In this document: positions 45,448 through 57,190 of the stretch, one piece after another | Layout of the letters: every line of letters begins with the position of its first letter | Numbering within the stretch: the stretch's first letter is position 1 | NCBI RefSeq assembly: GCF_963169125.1 | Contig: NC_084798.1 | Location: 99,713,970-99,777,969 of the forward strand | Length of the DNA: 64,000 bases | Direction: 5' to 3' | Source: Humulus lupulus | Lineage: Eukaryota; Streptophyta; Magnoliopsida; Rosales; Cannabaceae | The notes under the pieces: generated by a model | What the model was told of the DNA's origin: nothing | Seen by the model: the letters and a program-made list of their open reading frames with translations, nothing else | The model's database searches: none | Position numbers and translations under genes: made by a program

Positions 45448-46620
45448 ATGCTTGTAGTTATTCAAAAGATGGACGGATCCGTCTTCAAGATAGAAGAAGA
45501 GATCGACCGTAGAGTGGAAGAAATGACCGATCTCGAACCATTGGAGGAGCTTGAAGAAGTAAAGCTCAACGAGAAAGATACCAGGAGGGTGGTAAAAATA
45601 GGGGAAAATCTTTCCGAAAGTGCAAGACAGCAATTAACTTGTTTTTTGAAAGAAAACCAGGATGTATTTGCATGGTTGCACTCAAATATGGTAGGGATTA
45701 GTGTGAGTGTTATAAGCCATGCACTCAACATAGATAAGAGCTTCCCCCCAAAGCAACAAAAACGGAGACTCCTAGACGGAAACATAAAGAAAGCCCTAAA
45801 AGAGGAGGCCGAAAGGTTAAAATCAAATCGTTTTATCCGAGATGCTTTCTATCGTAATTGGATAGCCAACCCTATGTTGGTCCCGAAGCCCAATGACAAA
45901 TGGCGAACTTGGATCGATTATTTAGACCTAAACAAGGCATGCCCCAAGGATTATTTTCCATTGCCTCGAATTGATCAGCTCGTAGATGCCACTGCAGGCC
46001 ATGGCATCATGTCATTCATGGATGCTTATTCTGGATATAACCAGATAGCCATGCATGTGCCTGACCAAGAACATACGAGTTTCGTGACTGACAAGGGCTT
46101 GTACTGTTACAACGTAATGCCTTTCGGGCTCAAAAATGTTGGAGCCACATACCAATGATTGGTAAATAGGATGTTTGTTGAGCAGATAGGGAATAACATG
46201 GAAGTTTATGTGGATGATATGTTGGTCAAATCTAAACATAACAATAACCATGTAGACAATCTCGCTAAATGTTTCACTGTACACCAAAAACATAATATGA
46301 GACTCAACCCACAAAAATGCTCATTTGGAGTATCCTCGAGCAAGTTTCTTGAATGCATAGTGAATGCTCAGACTATAGAGGCTAATCACGACAAGATCAA
46401 AGTATTAATTGATATGTCATCACCTCGAAAACATAAAGATGTCTAGAGCTTAAATGGATGAATGGGAGCCTTAAGTAGGTTTATCTGGAAGTCTACAGAT
46501 CGGTGCCTTCCATTCATTAATCTTTTAAGAAGGGGGAAAAATTTTGAGTGGTCAGATGAGTGTGAACTCGTGTTTCAGAATCTTAAGAAACACCTCGCCG
46601 AACCACCGATCTTGGAGTGG
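45448..46620 (+). pseudogene. Element G reverse transcriptase, ending at a deletion
   Basis: An open frame at 45448-46158 holds VFAWLHSNMVGISVSV, NIDKSFPPKQQKRR, NDKWRTWIDYLDLNKACPKD, FMDAYSGYNQI and VMPFGLKNVGATYQ. A TGA at 46156-46158 replaces the Arg of the family's QRLVN. RT continues with NMEVYVDDMLVKSK (catalytic pair intact) and LNPQKCSFGV. TAG and TGA stops follow near 46444 and 46460. The thumb ends HLAEPPILEW at about 46618 and then all similarity stops. RNase H and integrase are absent. Confidence 0.92.
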
Positions 46621-47485
46621 GATACTTGGTGATGTCTTCATTTTAACCAAGCATGCATTTGATCTTTTTCTTTTTATCCATAAAGTATTAAATTTCATTC
46701 AAAAGTTTTATTTTATATTGTTATACTTTTTTGCAAACCCTCAAAATTGAATAACCTATGATCGCAATCATAGGTTATTAATGGGGCATAAGTCGTATAC
46801 AATCATACCATAGGCTCGAAAAAATATAACATAAAGAAAGTAATGTGTATGGATCATTAACAAAACACGGGAACTAAACAACTCTGGAACAAACCAGCAA
46901 CACCTAACCGAAAGTCAAAAGCTGGAATTATAGAAAAACCAACTATAAACTATAAGACAAAACTAGGGCTGAAATTTTTGCACACAAGTTTCAACCTCGT
47001 AACCTCGAGGCCATACTCGAGGATGAGAAAAAGTAACTGGAAAAGAAAAATATAACTAGACTAACAAGGTTACATACCAGTTAAGTATTTTTCAAATACA
47101 AGGTAAAATTAAAGTTCGACCTTGGCAATAACGAAGTCGAACATGGGCATTTCGAATAAACTATGCATGAATATATTGAAATTCGAACTTAAACCCAACG
47201 TATATCTGTACAAATAAACAAGTATAAAGGCAGGTCCTTAATAATAACATTCTCAAAATATTTTGATCCAGAAATATGATTAATAATATTAAGGAAAAAA
47301 GCTTAAGGTAGAGAATGTATGAAAATATTTTCAAGCTAGAAAATCGAAAGCACAAAAAACTACTGTTAAAATATAAACATTCACAAGATAGTTAAAATAG
47401 CTCGGACTCGAGCTGTAAATTGTCTTTGCCACAAGGGCACGAAAAATATAATTACAAAATATATAATGGGTCGTAGCCCATGATT
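46621..47485. other. Spacer after the element G deletion
   Basis: Non-coding AT-rich sequence between the RT break point and the antisense ORF. By position it matches the integrase-aORF spacer of E (33509-34328). There is an ATAACCTATGAT...ATCATAGGTTAT inverted repeat at about 46750-46780. I see no gene. Confidence 0.6.
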
Positions 47486-49565
47486 TCAATTTAAGAGGTT
47501 AGATGCCTCGCCAGCCGTAGTCCCAGAAGCCTCCGCTATCTCCTCAGCCTCGAGCCAGGCCTCTTCCTCCTTGAGTCGAGCCTGCCATTTGGCAATGAAT
47601 TCGATCTTTAGGTTGGCAAGGAAGCTGGTATCGAGGTCGAGGTTGTTTACCCAAATTTGATACATCGCCATGTCTACGGCACGATCCTTTTTGGTCTTGA
47701 ACTCCTCAAGAAGATGAGCCTTTTCACCTTCGATCACTTCAAAGGTCATCTTCTTCTCCTCTTCCAGCTTGGCATTCAGCTCCTGAATCTTCCTGATCTC
47801 GTAGTCCCGAACGTCGATCACGTTAGAGGTTTCTTCTAGGTTTGATTCAATTTCAGGAATTCTTTGGACCTCTTTTAAAGCTACCTTCATCCTCGACCCA
47901 AGGTCAGGAATCTTATGAATCGCCGCATCCCTTGTTGTAATTCCAGCTAGACTACTTTGAGGTCATCCTCAAGCTTTAACTAGGCATCTTGAGCCTCTTG
48001 CGCAAGTGCTTTGCTTGTTGCAACCTCGTTATTCAGCAAGAAATTGTGTTGAACGAAGGATATGAATGCCTACACACAAAAATAAACACAAAGGTCAGCA
48101 AAGCACAAGAAAAAGTTAGTACAGAATAAGAAGACTAAAGCAAAAATAACTAAATGTGGAAAATAGCTCCCCACTCTTGTCGAAAAGAGTGTTGGCGTCT
48201 CGGTATGAGGTCAGAAATTCCCACTGAGGGGCCACGAGATTATTGAAACTTTGACCTATGCGGTTCAAAGCATAAGATTCGAGATTGACTCCAGGGGATC
48301 CAGCAGCACTTTCGACCACAAACTCAGGCACATAGGCCGAGATCGACCAGAAGCGATCTCGTGTTGGAGCTTGGACTCGTCTTGCTTGGGCTACAGCTGG
48401 AGGCATGACCTTGGAAGGTGTTGTTGGCTCAGTGGCCTAACTCAGTTCGACGTCAGAAGATGTTGCTGGCTTGACAGCATGACTTGAGTCTAGGGGCACC
48501 GAGGCCGAGGGGACTACCTCGGTTTTTCTAGACAATTTGGGGGGACAACCTCCCTTCTGCGACACTCTTTGGCGTTTGTTTGCCTTCGAGGCCATAGGCT
48601 TTTTGAGCACATTATCTAGATCCGAGTCCATGTCACTTGAAAAATAAAAGGTTGTATTTGAGTAATCTTATAGAGGTTATGATAAGAAACAAGACTCCAA
48701 GATAAAAGAAACCTAACTGGTACTTTCGGCCAAGCTTGATATCCTCGAAAGGTCCCTATATACATTGGTACCATATTGAATGGCTACCTCATCCCAGACC
48801 TTATTTAAACTATACATAGTCTGGTACTGCCCTAACAAGCTATCGAACCTATGGACCTTAAGGTTTACTCTCGACCATGCTAAAAAATTATCCCTAGGGT
48901 CATCGAAGATGATCATCACGTCAAGCTCATGTTTAAGCAATGACGGAGACCACATGGAATGGTCCAACACAAATTTACCTCCATCCGCTGAGCTTGTTGA
49001 GGCCTCGTCGTGGGCTTCATTGCCTGAGACTGGTTGCTCGTGTAAGCGGGAGGTAGTGTCATGAAATCGCGAGCCTGAAGGCCTCCTCCTGGAGGGAAGT
49101 TTAGCAGTGGGTAGTGGCACATCTTCCCACCTCCAAAATTTTTGAATCCCTGAATCATCCATGGACTCGCCTTCGCCTAAAAGGCCACAAGCTTGGAGCT
49201 TGTCTTCATGGAGGAGGTATGTAAAGGACCTTTGACCATAAGGGACCTGGAGAATGGCTGCCCTATGCTCCTTCATAGCCTTTGTTGGAGTAGGGCGGTG
49301 GTAGTTGGCTGCAGGCAAGAATCGAGTGAATATTTCGAGCTCGGTTTTTAAACTGGGAATAAAAAAAAAGCATGTTGAAATACTTACGAATGCATTGGAA
49401 GGAGTAAAATTGGGAAGGAACGAGCCCATCCTTCCAGAAGATTCTGTCTTGAATTTTGGAGGATGGTTTGGGATGTCCTTGAACAACTGCTTCTCCTTCA
49501 GGTAGCTTGATAGGTAATAGAACCCGTCTCCTCCCCGAGCTCACGATGGGTTGCTCTTGAGGCAA
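47486..49565 (-). pseudogene. Antisense ORF of element G, 3' part
   Basis: Minus-strand segments match the middle and end of the E antisense ORF in order. At 49565-48713 are QDRIFWKDGLVPSQFY and a linker (FRFHDTTSR-like, Ser-rich). At 48631-48437 is a basic segment (MASKANKRQRVSQ), similar in position to E's nucleus-like basic linker. At 48406-48116 is an exon (RFWSISAYVPEFVVESAAG), and at 47890-47486 a coiled coil ending AMYQIWVNNLDLDTSFLANL, the counterpart of YDFWKHNRGANFNYL in E. A clean acceptor TTTTTGTGTGTAG|GCATTC lies near 48070. It is split from its 5' part by LTR H at 49566. Confidence 0.75.
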
Positions 49566-51871
49566 AAGAGATACAATAATTGTTATGCTGTATTAATTTA
49601 TGTGAATTTAATGAATATGTGGTTAGAATGCATGTTTAGGTGATTAAATATGCATGTGGGCCCCATTTGGTTGCTAGGGGGCATATTTGTAATTTTAGCT
49701 CGTTGAGGGCATAAATATGATATATGTGATATAATGGTGATATATTTGTGATGCACGTTCCGAGACGGTCCTAGGGAGTTGTTTAGCTAGAAAGTCACAA
49801 CGGGGTCAAATACCCGGTTCGGGAGAAGCCTAGGGGTATTTCGAGAATATTATAACTTGAGTGTGGGAATTTTTGGGTAATGGTTAATGGCACTTTGGTA
49901 ACTTGGGCAACTATAGGTAACCTTTGAGGATAGTTACTTTAGGTGTGGAAGTGGTATTCTTGCAAAAGGATGGGGAAAAGTCTAGGTTGCCCTTGAGGAT
50001 TAGTTATATTATAGGTTAGAAGGGAGGGCAAATGGGTCATTTGGCCTTGGGAGTAGATACATTTGGCTGAGGGAAAAGTCATTCACGTTACTTTATTCTA
50101 GGTATAATCTGAATGTTGTGTTGGGGAGACTAGAGGAATCAAGAAGCTAGAGAGAAAGGTGGAAGAGAGAGAGCTGGGTATTTTTGAGGTTAAGGAGGAG
50201 AATCAAGGCTGAATTGAGGCAACTAAAATCAAGCATAGGTCAAGATTAATCCAGAGGTAAGCTTCATCTCTGAATTTTGGTGCTCTTACAAGTTCTTTTA
50301 GAGTTTGGGTTGAATTCTGAAAGTTGGGTTTTGGTTTAATAATTGTGGGAATTCAGCTTGGGAATCAAGAGGGATTAACTTGGAGCTTGAATTGGAGGAA
50401 GCTTGGAGTCGAATTTCAATTTGAGGTAAGAATTTCATGCACCCCTGAGGTTGATTGTTGGTGTGGTTTAAGAATTCTGAGGGATGGTTTAAGTTTTGCA
50501 AGCTTTGGTTTAAGTTTTGTAATGTTTTAAACCAATTTGTGAATCATGGGTTTGATTGTGTATCTAGGCTTGTTATTGATGTTTATGAGTTGTTAGATGG
50601 TTTATATGTGGTTTTGAATTGAATTTGGGACTTAGGTATGCATTTGTATTGGTTTGGGAGTGTTTTGGCTCGGGGAAAACGTTGGGAGAAACCCAGATTT
50701 CTAGGTTTGTGAAGGGGCGCCGCGTCCCTGTTCTTCTGCGCTGCGGCGCTAGGTTGCATCAGGGAAGAGAGCCACGCTAGGCGTCGCGGCCCTTAGGGGC
50801 TAGAGCCGCGGCGCTAGGCCATTTTTGGGTAAGGGAAATGTCAGTTTTTAGGCTTTTGCCCAGGGGGCTCGGGGGACGCTTCTGCCACCTTGTGTGGGGA
50901 TCCGGGAGGTCCCGAGAGCTCGGGATTGGTTCCGGGAGATGTTTTTGAATTGGTTAGTAATGGGAGTGCTATTTATGTGTTGTGATTAGGTTCTCAGTGA
51001 GGCTCGGATTAGAGGACTGTGCTCGAGGGTTTAGTGCTTAAGAAACTCGGGACACAGGTAAGAAAACCACTTTTTGCCCATAAAGCTTGTATGCAGGGCG
51101 GAGCCCTATATGACTGTGTTGCAGGGTGTAGCCCCTTTGATTGATTTGTTCATGTTTATTATTTGCTTTATTATGCTATGTATGCATATGTGTAAATGTT
51201 TGCCAAGAGCCGGGAACGGTAAGGGGTCGATAACGGCGATAGGCAAGTGGAGTGCAAGGCCGAGAGCGACAAGGGGCCGGGAGCAGCGTTGAGCACGTGG
51301 AGTGCAAGTTGCCAGGGAGAAACCCTAAAGGATACCTGGGATATCCTCACGGTGTGGACCGCGAACCCAGGGCCTGGTAAAGCGCCTGGGACGGCATGGC
51401 CGTATGTGTTTAGCCTATTGAAGACCTGATTATATGCTAAGTGTTTGTTATGCATATGTTATCTTCTTGTGAGGGTTTTCTTGCTGGGCTTCGGCTCATG
51501 GGTGCTCTGTTGTGTAGGTAAGGGCAAGGGGAAAGTCAACCAACCATGAGTACGGAGAGCGTGAAGCGGTGCGTACATGTTTGGCCTGCTTGGCTGCCAC
51601 AGCCAGTGGTTTTTGGGAGATGGTTGTATTAAAACCTAGATTTTGTCGTCTAGTCGACTAGATTTGTAATTATATGTTATAAATAATTCTAAATAGTATC
51701 TTGGGATCCCAAGTGTCAAACATTTAATGAATTTTAGTAAATGGAATTATTTTCAAAGTTTATTTCACTGTTTATGATTTAATTACACTTTTGACCTAAA
51801 ACCTCGATTAGCGAGTTAAATGCACGTTTAAAACTCACTTAGTAACGGCTCTAAGGAAGTAGGGCATTGCA
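49566..51871 (+). repeat. LTR H: 5'-truncated solo LTR of the A/C chromovirus group
   Basis: Similarity to the A LTR starts near 49580 (GCATGTTTAGGTGATTAAAT... GCATGTGGGCCCC) and runs to the terminal GGGCATTGCA at 51871. It includes the GC-rich block at 50715-50825 (GCGCTGCGGCGCTAGG) and TGCTGGGCTTCGGCTCATGG near 51484. The first 130 bp or so of the LTR (TGTAAC...) are missing or unrecognisable. GCAAA/GCAAG may be the target duplication but this is uncertain. It splits the antisense ORF of G. Confidence 0.8.
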
Positions 51872-52229
51872 GCAAGCTTGCCCCACTTCCTTTCCTAGTA
51901 CAACAACCTTAGGCCTAATAGAACTTTGAAAGAGTTTGTCTTGAGTTGGAAGGGTGTGAGGCCAGCATAATCTAAGAAATTTTTGAAGTATCTCTTCAGG
52001 GGCAGTAGGGCCCCCGCCCTCATATGCTCGCGACTCCAGACGGTGAGCTTGACTTTACAGTAAGGATTGCCATCTCCAGGGCATAGCAAATCCTTTCAGT
52101 GGAGGTCGTTGGATGGCACATCAGCATACCAGAAAGTTTTAGGCCATGATAGGCCAACAGCTCAAAATTATGGTCAGTGGAAGTAACTGAGCTCCAATAG
52201 TTCTCAGTGTCAAAATTTTCAACCTTCAA
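51872..52229 (-). pseudogene. Antisense ORF of element G, 5' part
   Basis: Minus strand. Starts near 52229 (VENFDTENYWSSVTST, no ATG seen at this point) and includes the conserved domain in a second frame: VWSREHMRAGALLPLKRYF and LTPFQLKTNSFKVL, matching SAWSRYHIEAGAILPLHPF and FQITPNGYRML of element E. A frameshift joins the two near 52080. LTR H interrupts directly after. Confidence 0.8.
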
Positions 52230-53127
52230 GGTGAGGACTTAGAGAGAGCTTGGGAGGTGGATAAAAGAGTTGAAGAGTCTTCCATTAGGTTAAATGAAAG
52301 TGTACTGGGTGGAAAGGCGACGGTGACTTTAAGTTTGGGATCTAAGGGAATAGGCCTAATCATAGGGTCTAGGTCAGAAATTATTTCTAGGGAAAAATGT
52401 GGCAGTTACCCAAAAAGGGAACATTTTCTGGATTTGTGTATTAAAACCCTAATTCAATATAATTCAATAACATATTTCTTAAGCTACACGGAATCCATGA
52501 TCTAAACACCCCATTACCTAAAAAAACTCCATTTTTACATGTTTCTACAAGAACAATTTTGGTCTAACTCGTGATTCTAATCATACACAATCTACCCAGA
52601 TAAAAAACTTGCCTAGTGCAAAAGTAAAGCCTTAAAAACTGGTAAAACCCATAAAAGATATCATTATGGGTAGAAGGAACACGTAAAAAGAAAAAAATAA
52701 ATATATGAAGAATACTAGAGAGATAAGGGAAGCTTACACAAATCTTCTCGTGGGAATGAGGTGATCGTCAACTGAAGAATGGGAATCAGGAATGACCCCA
52801 CAGAGTTGAAGGTACTGAGATTTCTTTGTTTATTTGGCTAAGAGAACATGCAAAGAAAACTTGGATTTTTTCTTTTTTCTCTCTGGTTCATGCTTTCTAA
52901 GGAATGAAATGAGTGTGAAGATGAAGAGGGGTATGTATACCCCTATGGGTAAGTCAAGGGTCAAAATGATCTGGGCCTTTGATTTGAATTAAAAAATGAT
53001 ATTATGAGTGGGGTATAATTTTAACATTGGCTGGAAAAAGGGTCCTAGGAAAGGACATGTGCAGGAATAGGGAATAGCTGAGTACTCTTGGTGTGCAATC
53101 CCCATGTGACATGTGTCCACACTAGAG
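52230..53127 (-). other. Upstream region of the element G antisense ORF
   Basis: No coding frame of note. On the minus strand it has a GTAAGC donor (GATTTGT|GTAAGCTT at 52737) and a TATA-like TATACATACCCCTC at about 52928-52940, both placed as in element E. It ends at 53127 where LTR I starts. Confidence 0.55.
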
Positions 53128-55509
53128 TGTAATGCCCTGGATAGCCAAGATCGCTACACTATGTGTTTATAAAGGTGCGAGACTTTCTAATCAAGTCATT
53201 TAACTCAAAACGTGTTACAGAAACTATAGTTGAACTAGGGTTAAAAGATTTTGGCCTCAAAAGATGCATCTCTTATAAATAAACATATTCTTTTTACATG
53301 GGATCCCATAACTAATAAGTTAAAGAATGTTTACAAAAGATTCAAGATTTAAATACAGTGATTAGCCACTCGAAGGCAAAACAGACAGTTAAGCATTTCT
53401 CGTCCTGTTCCACTCCTCGTTCGTGGCGGCCGAGCAGCTGACTATGTACATTCAGCCCCGCAGCTCTCCACCTCAAAGTTGGTCCAACTTGCCTTTGCCT
53501 TTACCTGCACCACGTAGCACCCGTGAGCCAAGGCCCAGCAAGAAAACACAATAACAGAGCATAATCATTCAACAGACAATCAGATAACTCATAACGCATA
53601 AGCATGTACTCAACAGTCTAAGCATTCATGTTAATCAAGTATTCAGCATATCAAGTATAACATTCCATACCAATAATCAATCCACATATGATAACTAGGG
53701 TTAACGCCCTTAGGCCGCACCCTCTATTTATCCCACTAACTCCGGCCCGCTTAAACCGAGCTTAGTGAATATTAAGCTGTCCTCAGCTACCAGTGGCCGA
53801 GCTGCGCCCTGTGTGCAAGTATTATTTACGGCACCCTTAGGTCGTTTATCACATGTCCCATAGAATAATACCATCTATGACATCATACAAATATAGGGAG
53901 CTCTTAGTCCCATCACAAACACATAACCGGGTGTAGTTTTCTTACCTTTAGATTCGCTAGCTTTGTTTAATTTGATCCTCAAGCACGACCCCGTCCGAGC
54001 CCTAGCGCACACCTAGTCACATCCATTTATCAGAATCATCACCAAACCTCAAGTCCAAAACCTAGCCTCAGGACCAATCCCGAGCCCTCGGGAACCCCTA
54101 ATTCCACCAAACGGGGTGGTGTAATCAAACCTTGAACCCCCGGGCAAAAACCCTTGAAAATAACCCAAAAACCCCCTTTCTGGAAACAGGGTAGCGCTAC
54201 AACGCTACAAACAGAGCCTAAAACGCCCCAGACCACATAGCCTAGCGCTACAGCGCCCAATGACTAGCGCTGTAGCGCTACTCACAGCGCAACAAACCCT
54301 GCATTTTCCTCCTTCGATTTTCCCCGAGCCAAACCTTACCAAAACTCTTCCAAACTTCAACCAAAAATAAAAACAAGCCTACCAACATCCTCCACTCATC
54401 CCAAACATCCCAACCACACATAACTCAACCAAATGCACTGCAAATAACAAAATTTACCATGGCTGAACCTAAAGCTCAAAATCTCAGCAAAACCACAGAA
54501 TTCACAAAGCTTGAAACTAGAGTTTCTTGCCTTTGATGGATGAGCTTAACCTAGGTTGTCTCCCACTCTTGCTTAGCCTTGTCCTCCTCGAATATTCAGC
54601 CTCAACTCCCTAGAATTCCCACAGAACTTTGCTTAGAAAAACCAGCTCAACACCAACACCAGGAACTGAATATTAACCTCAAAATCTTACCTCAAATGAT
54701 GAGCAACCTCGGCTAGTTTCCCCAACCTGATCAAGACCCTAAGTATACAAGCTCAGCCTTAAGCTCCTTTGGATTTTAGCCTCAAATCTCCAAAAGAAAA
54801 TGATGAAGAAGTCCCAAACCATTCTTGAAAATTACCCTGTTTTTCTTTCCCTTTTCCTTCTCTTCTTTCTTTTCATTCTTTCCTTCTTTCCTTCAGACTT
54901 CCAGCTCTTTCTACACAATCCACTAAGGCATAAAGCCTGATAACACTTATCCCTTCTAAGCCAAATGACCAATTTGCCCTCCCCTTTATCCCTAAGCCTT
55001 AAAATCAATTTAGGGGCATTTTGGTCATTTCACCCAATTCCCGTTATTTCCTCAATTGTCTCTTATATTTACCGTTTACTTCTCGGCACCTAACTAATCA
55101 CCAATTATATTCCGCAATATCAAAATAGACTTCAATATATTCTCTAAATTCCCAGAAATACCCCCAGGCTCGCCCCGAGCCGGGTATAGATCCCCACAGT
55201 GACTTTTTCACTAAACCGCTCAATAGGAACGTCTCGAGTCACAGATAACAAATATATCCACATAATAATGTGGTCTCAACAATTTATCACAAATATATAC
55301 AGTTATGCCCTCAATGGGCCAAAATTACGATTATGTCCTTCTAACCTAATCAGGGCCCACATGCATACTAATACACATAGTCATGCATCACATATATTCT
55401 AATAGTCATATAACATGCTTTAGTCATTAAATCACAAATAATCCAGTTATGCCCTCCCGGCACACTATTCAAGGCCCTTAAGCCTTAATAGTAAATTTGG
55501 GTCGTTACA
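53128..55509 (-). repeat. LTR of element I (2382 bp), minus orientation, C family
   Basis: On the plus strand it begins TGTAATGCCCTGGATAGCC and ends GGTCGTTACA, the reverse complement of the C LTR termini. It has AGCGCT clusters at 54190-54295 and the conserved block AGCACCCGTGAGCCAAGG near 53516. It is followed (in minus sense preceded) by the polypurine tract and coding end of element I, so it is that element's 3' LTR. Confidence 0.92.
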
Positions 55510-56660
55510 ACTATCCCCTCCTAATGAGAATTCCGTCCTCGAAATTTACCTGAATAACTCGGGATACTGATCCTGCATCGCTGTCTCAAGCTCCCAGGTC
55601 ACTTCCTCGACCCTACTATTCCTCCACAATACTTTAACAAGAGGAATCGTCTTATTCCGTAATACTTTATCTTTCTGATCCAAAATATGAACTGGTTGCT
55701 CCTCGTAAGCCAAATTTATCTGTAACTACAAGTCTTCATACCTCAACACATGAGTCGCATTTGAGACGTACTTCCGGAGCAGAGAAACATGGAATACGTC
55801 ATGGACTCCTGACGGCGATGGTGGCAAGGCTAACCTGTAAGCCACCTGACCGATCCTTTCCAGGATCTCAAAAGGTCCGATGAACCTAGGGCTTAGCTTG
55901 CCCTTACCAAACCTCCTCACCCCTCGAAATGGTGAAACTTGGAGAAACACATTGTCCCCAACCTGGAACTCCACGTCCCTACGCTTGGGATCATCGTAGC
56001 TTTTCTGTCTGCTCTGTGAGGTGAGCATCCTAGCTCGGATCTTCTCTATAGCTTCACTTGTCCTCTGGACCATATCTGGCCCCAAATACTTCCTCTCACC
56101 CATCTCATCCCAATGAATGGGTGACCTGCACTTCCTCCCATATAACATCTCGTAGGGAGCCACTCCAATTGTTGACTGGTAACTATTATTATACGAAAAT
56201 TCAATCAACAGGAGATACTTACTCCATGATCCTTCAAAGTTGATCACACACGCTTTGAGCATACCCTCCAATACCTGAATCGTCCTCTCAGACTGTCCAT
56301 TAGTCTGGGGATGAAAGGTTGTACTGAACTTCAATTGAGTCCCCATACCCTTCTACAAACCACCCCAAAACTTGGAAGTAAAGATGGGATCCCGGTCCGA
56401 CACTATAGGCTTAAGAACCCCATGGAGACGTACGATCTCCCTCACATACAACTCAGCAAACTGATTCACAGTATATGTCGACTTCACTGGAAGAAAATGG
56501 GCTGACTTGGTGTATCTGTCCACTATCACCCACACCGAGTCATGAAGCCCTACTGTTCTGGGTAAACCTCCCACAAAATCTATCGTAATATCCTCCCATT
56601 TCCACTTGGGAATACCCAAAGGTTGAAGCAACGCTGCCGATTGCTGATGCTCACAATTTG
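55510..56660 (-). pseudogene. Element I integrase and chromodomain, truncated
   Basis: Minus strand. Integrase begins at the truncation with CEHQQSAALLQPLGIPKW, then WEDITIDFVGGLPRT (first Asp), a mobile core with PIVSDRDPIFTSKFWGGL (second Asp), a stop, and FHPQTNGQSERTIQVLEG (Glu). The C-terminal part is open to 55726: PYEMLYGRKCRSPIHWDE, KLSPRFIGPFEILERIGQVA, LRKYVSNATHVLRYEDL. After a TAG, a chromodomain at 55536-55714 reads AYEEQPVHILDQKDKVLR, IPLVKVLWRN, VTWELE. The polypurine tract AGGAGGGGATAGT lies at 55510-55524. The rest of pol, gag and the 5' LTR are gone. Best-preserved integrase of the chromovirus group here. Confidence 0.93.
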
Positions 56661-56850
56661 GGACTGAAAACACTCTGCTAAATTGCTTTGTAAAAGCTCT
56701 GAGAGAATATTATGAATCAATAACATTGACTTGTGGACTAGGCAGATTTTAACTGCTGAACCACGTAAAAATCCAATTGTTCTTCCTTTTTTTCTTAAAT
56801 CATTGTTTAGTGCTCTTCATATTTAAGTTGACGAAAAATTGGCATCAACA
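56643..56850 (+). repeat. Element G 3' LTR fragment (last 208 bp)
   Basis: Matches 42194-42400 of the 5' LTR, from GCTGATGCTCACAATTTGGG to ATCAACA. The LTR's first 560 bp and G's polypurine tract are missing; the junction with element I overlaps a short shared sequence. TATCT follows as target duplication. Confidence 0.9.
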
Positions 56851-57190
56851 TATCTTATTTTATTTTATTAGAAAATAAAATATCTTTTACTTTGTTAAGA
56901 TATTTTAACATCTTAAGTTTAAGTAATTATTTGAATTTGATTATTTAATTATTTAAATTCAACTAAATTAAAAAGATGAAAAATGTGGTTATTTAATTAA
57001 AAGTTAGTTTTAATTAAATAAATTAATTAAAAAATTTGTTTCTAATTAATAAGCTGGGCAAAACAAAGTTCCTAAAGATTAGCAAGAAAGTCTAAAAGAG
57101 AGGAGGAGCATTCTTTGAGAGTCTTGAAAGCTACATAGGCTTAGATTGCAATTTTAATTCTAATCTTTTCAAAGGGTTCAATTCCCAATC
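56851..57190 (+). other. Continuation of element F interior after G
   Basis: AT-rich sequence beginning with the right copy of G's target duplication (TATCT) and resembling the AT-rich text left of G (AAAATATCTTTTA, TTATTTGAATTT). It contains AAGCTGGGC, also seen in LTR F near 40405. There is no gene. The border with the copia debris to the right is not sharp. Confidence 0.45.

Larger units (their letters stand above)
41634..56850 (+). mobile_element. Element G: second Tat/Retand-type retrotransposon, internally deleted and invaded
   Basis: The left LTR is 41634-42400 (TGTTACACCC...GTCAACA). The right end is a 208-bp LTR fragment ending GCATCAACA at 56850. Flanks TATTT (41629-41633) and TATCT (56851-56855) are a target duplication with one change. 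The interior has gag with zinc knuckle, protease, and RT with YVDDM, then RT breaks off and both RNase H domains and integrase are missing. The antisense region is kept, and is split by LTR H. Truncated element I has replaced the 3' end. It is more decayed than E. Confidence 0.9.

Noticed and set aside
49353..49387. GTAAGT...TTCCCAG pair in the element G antisense ORF as an intron
   Set aside because: The interval is only 35 nt, below the size plants normally splice. It may be a shrunken relic of the E intron at 35888-35966, but not a working intron.
51074..51455. Overlapping open frames within LTR H
   Set aside because: They lie in LTR sequence homologous to non-coding parts of LTRs A and C and show no conserved peptide.
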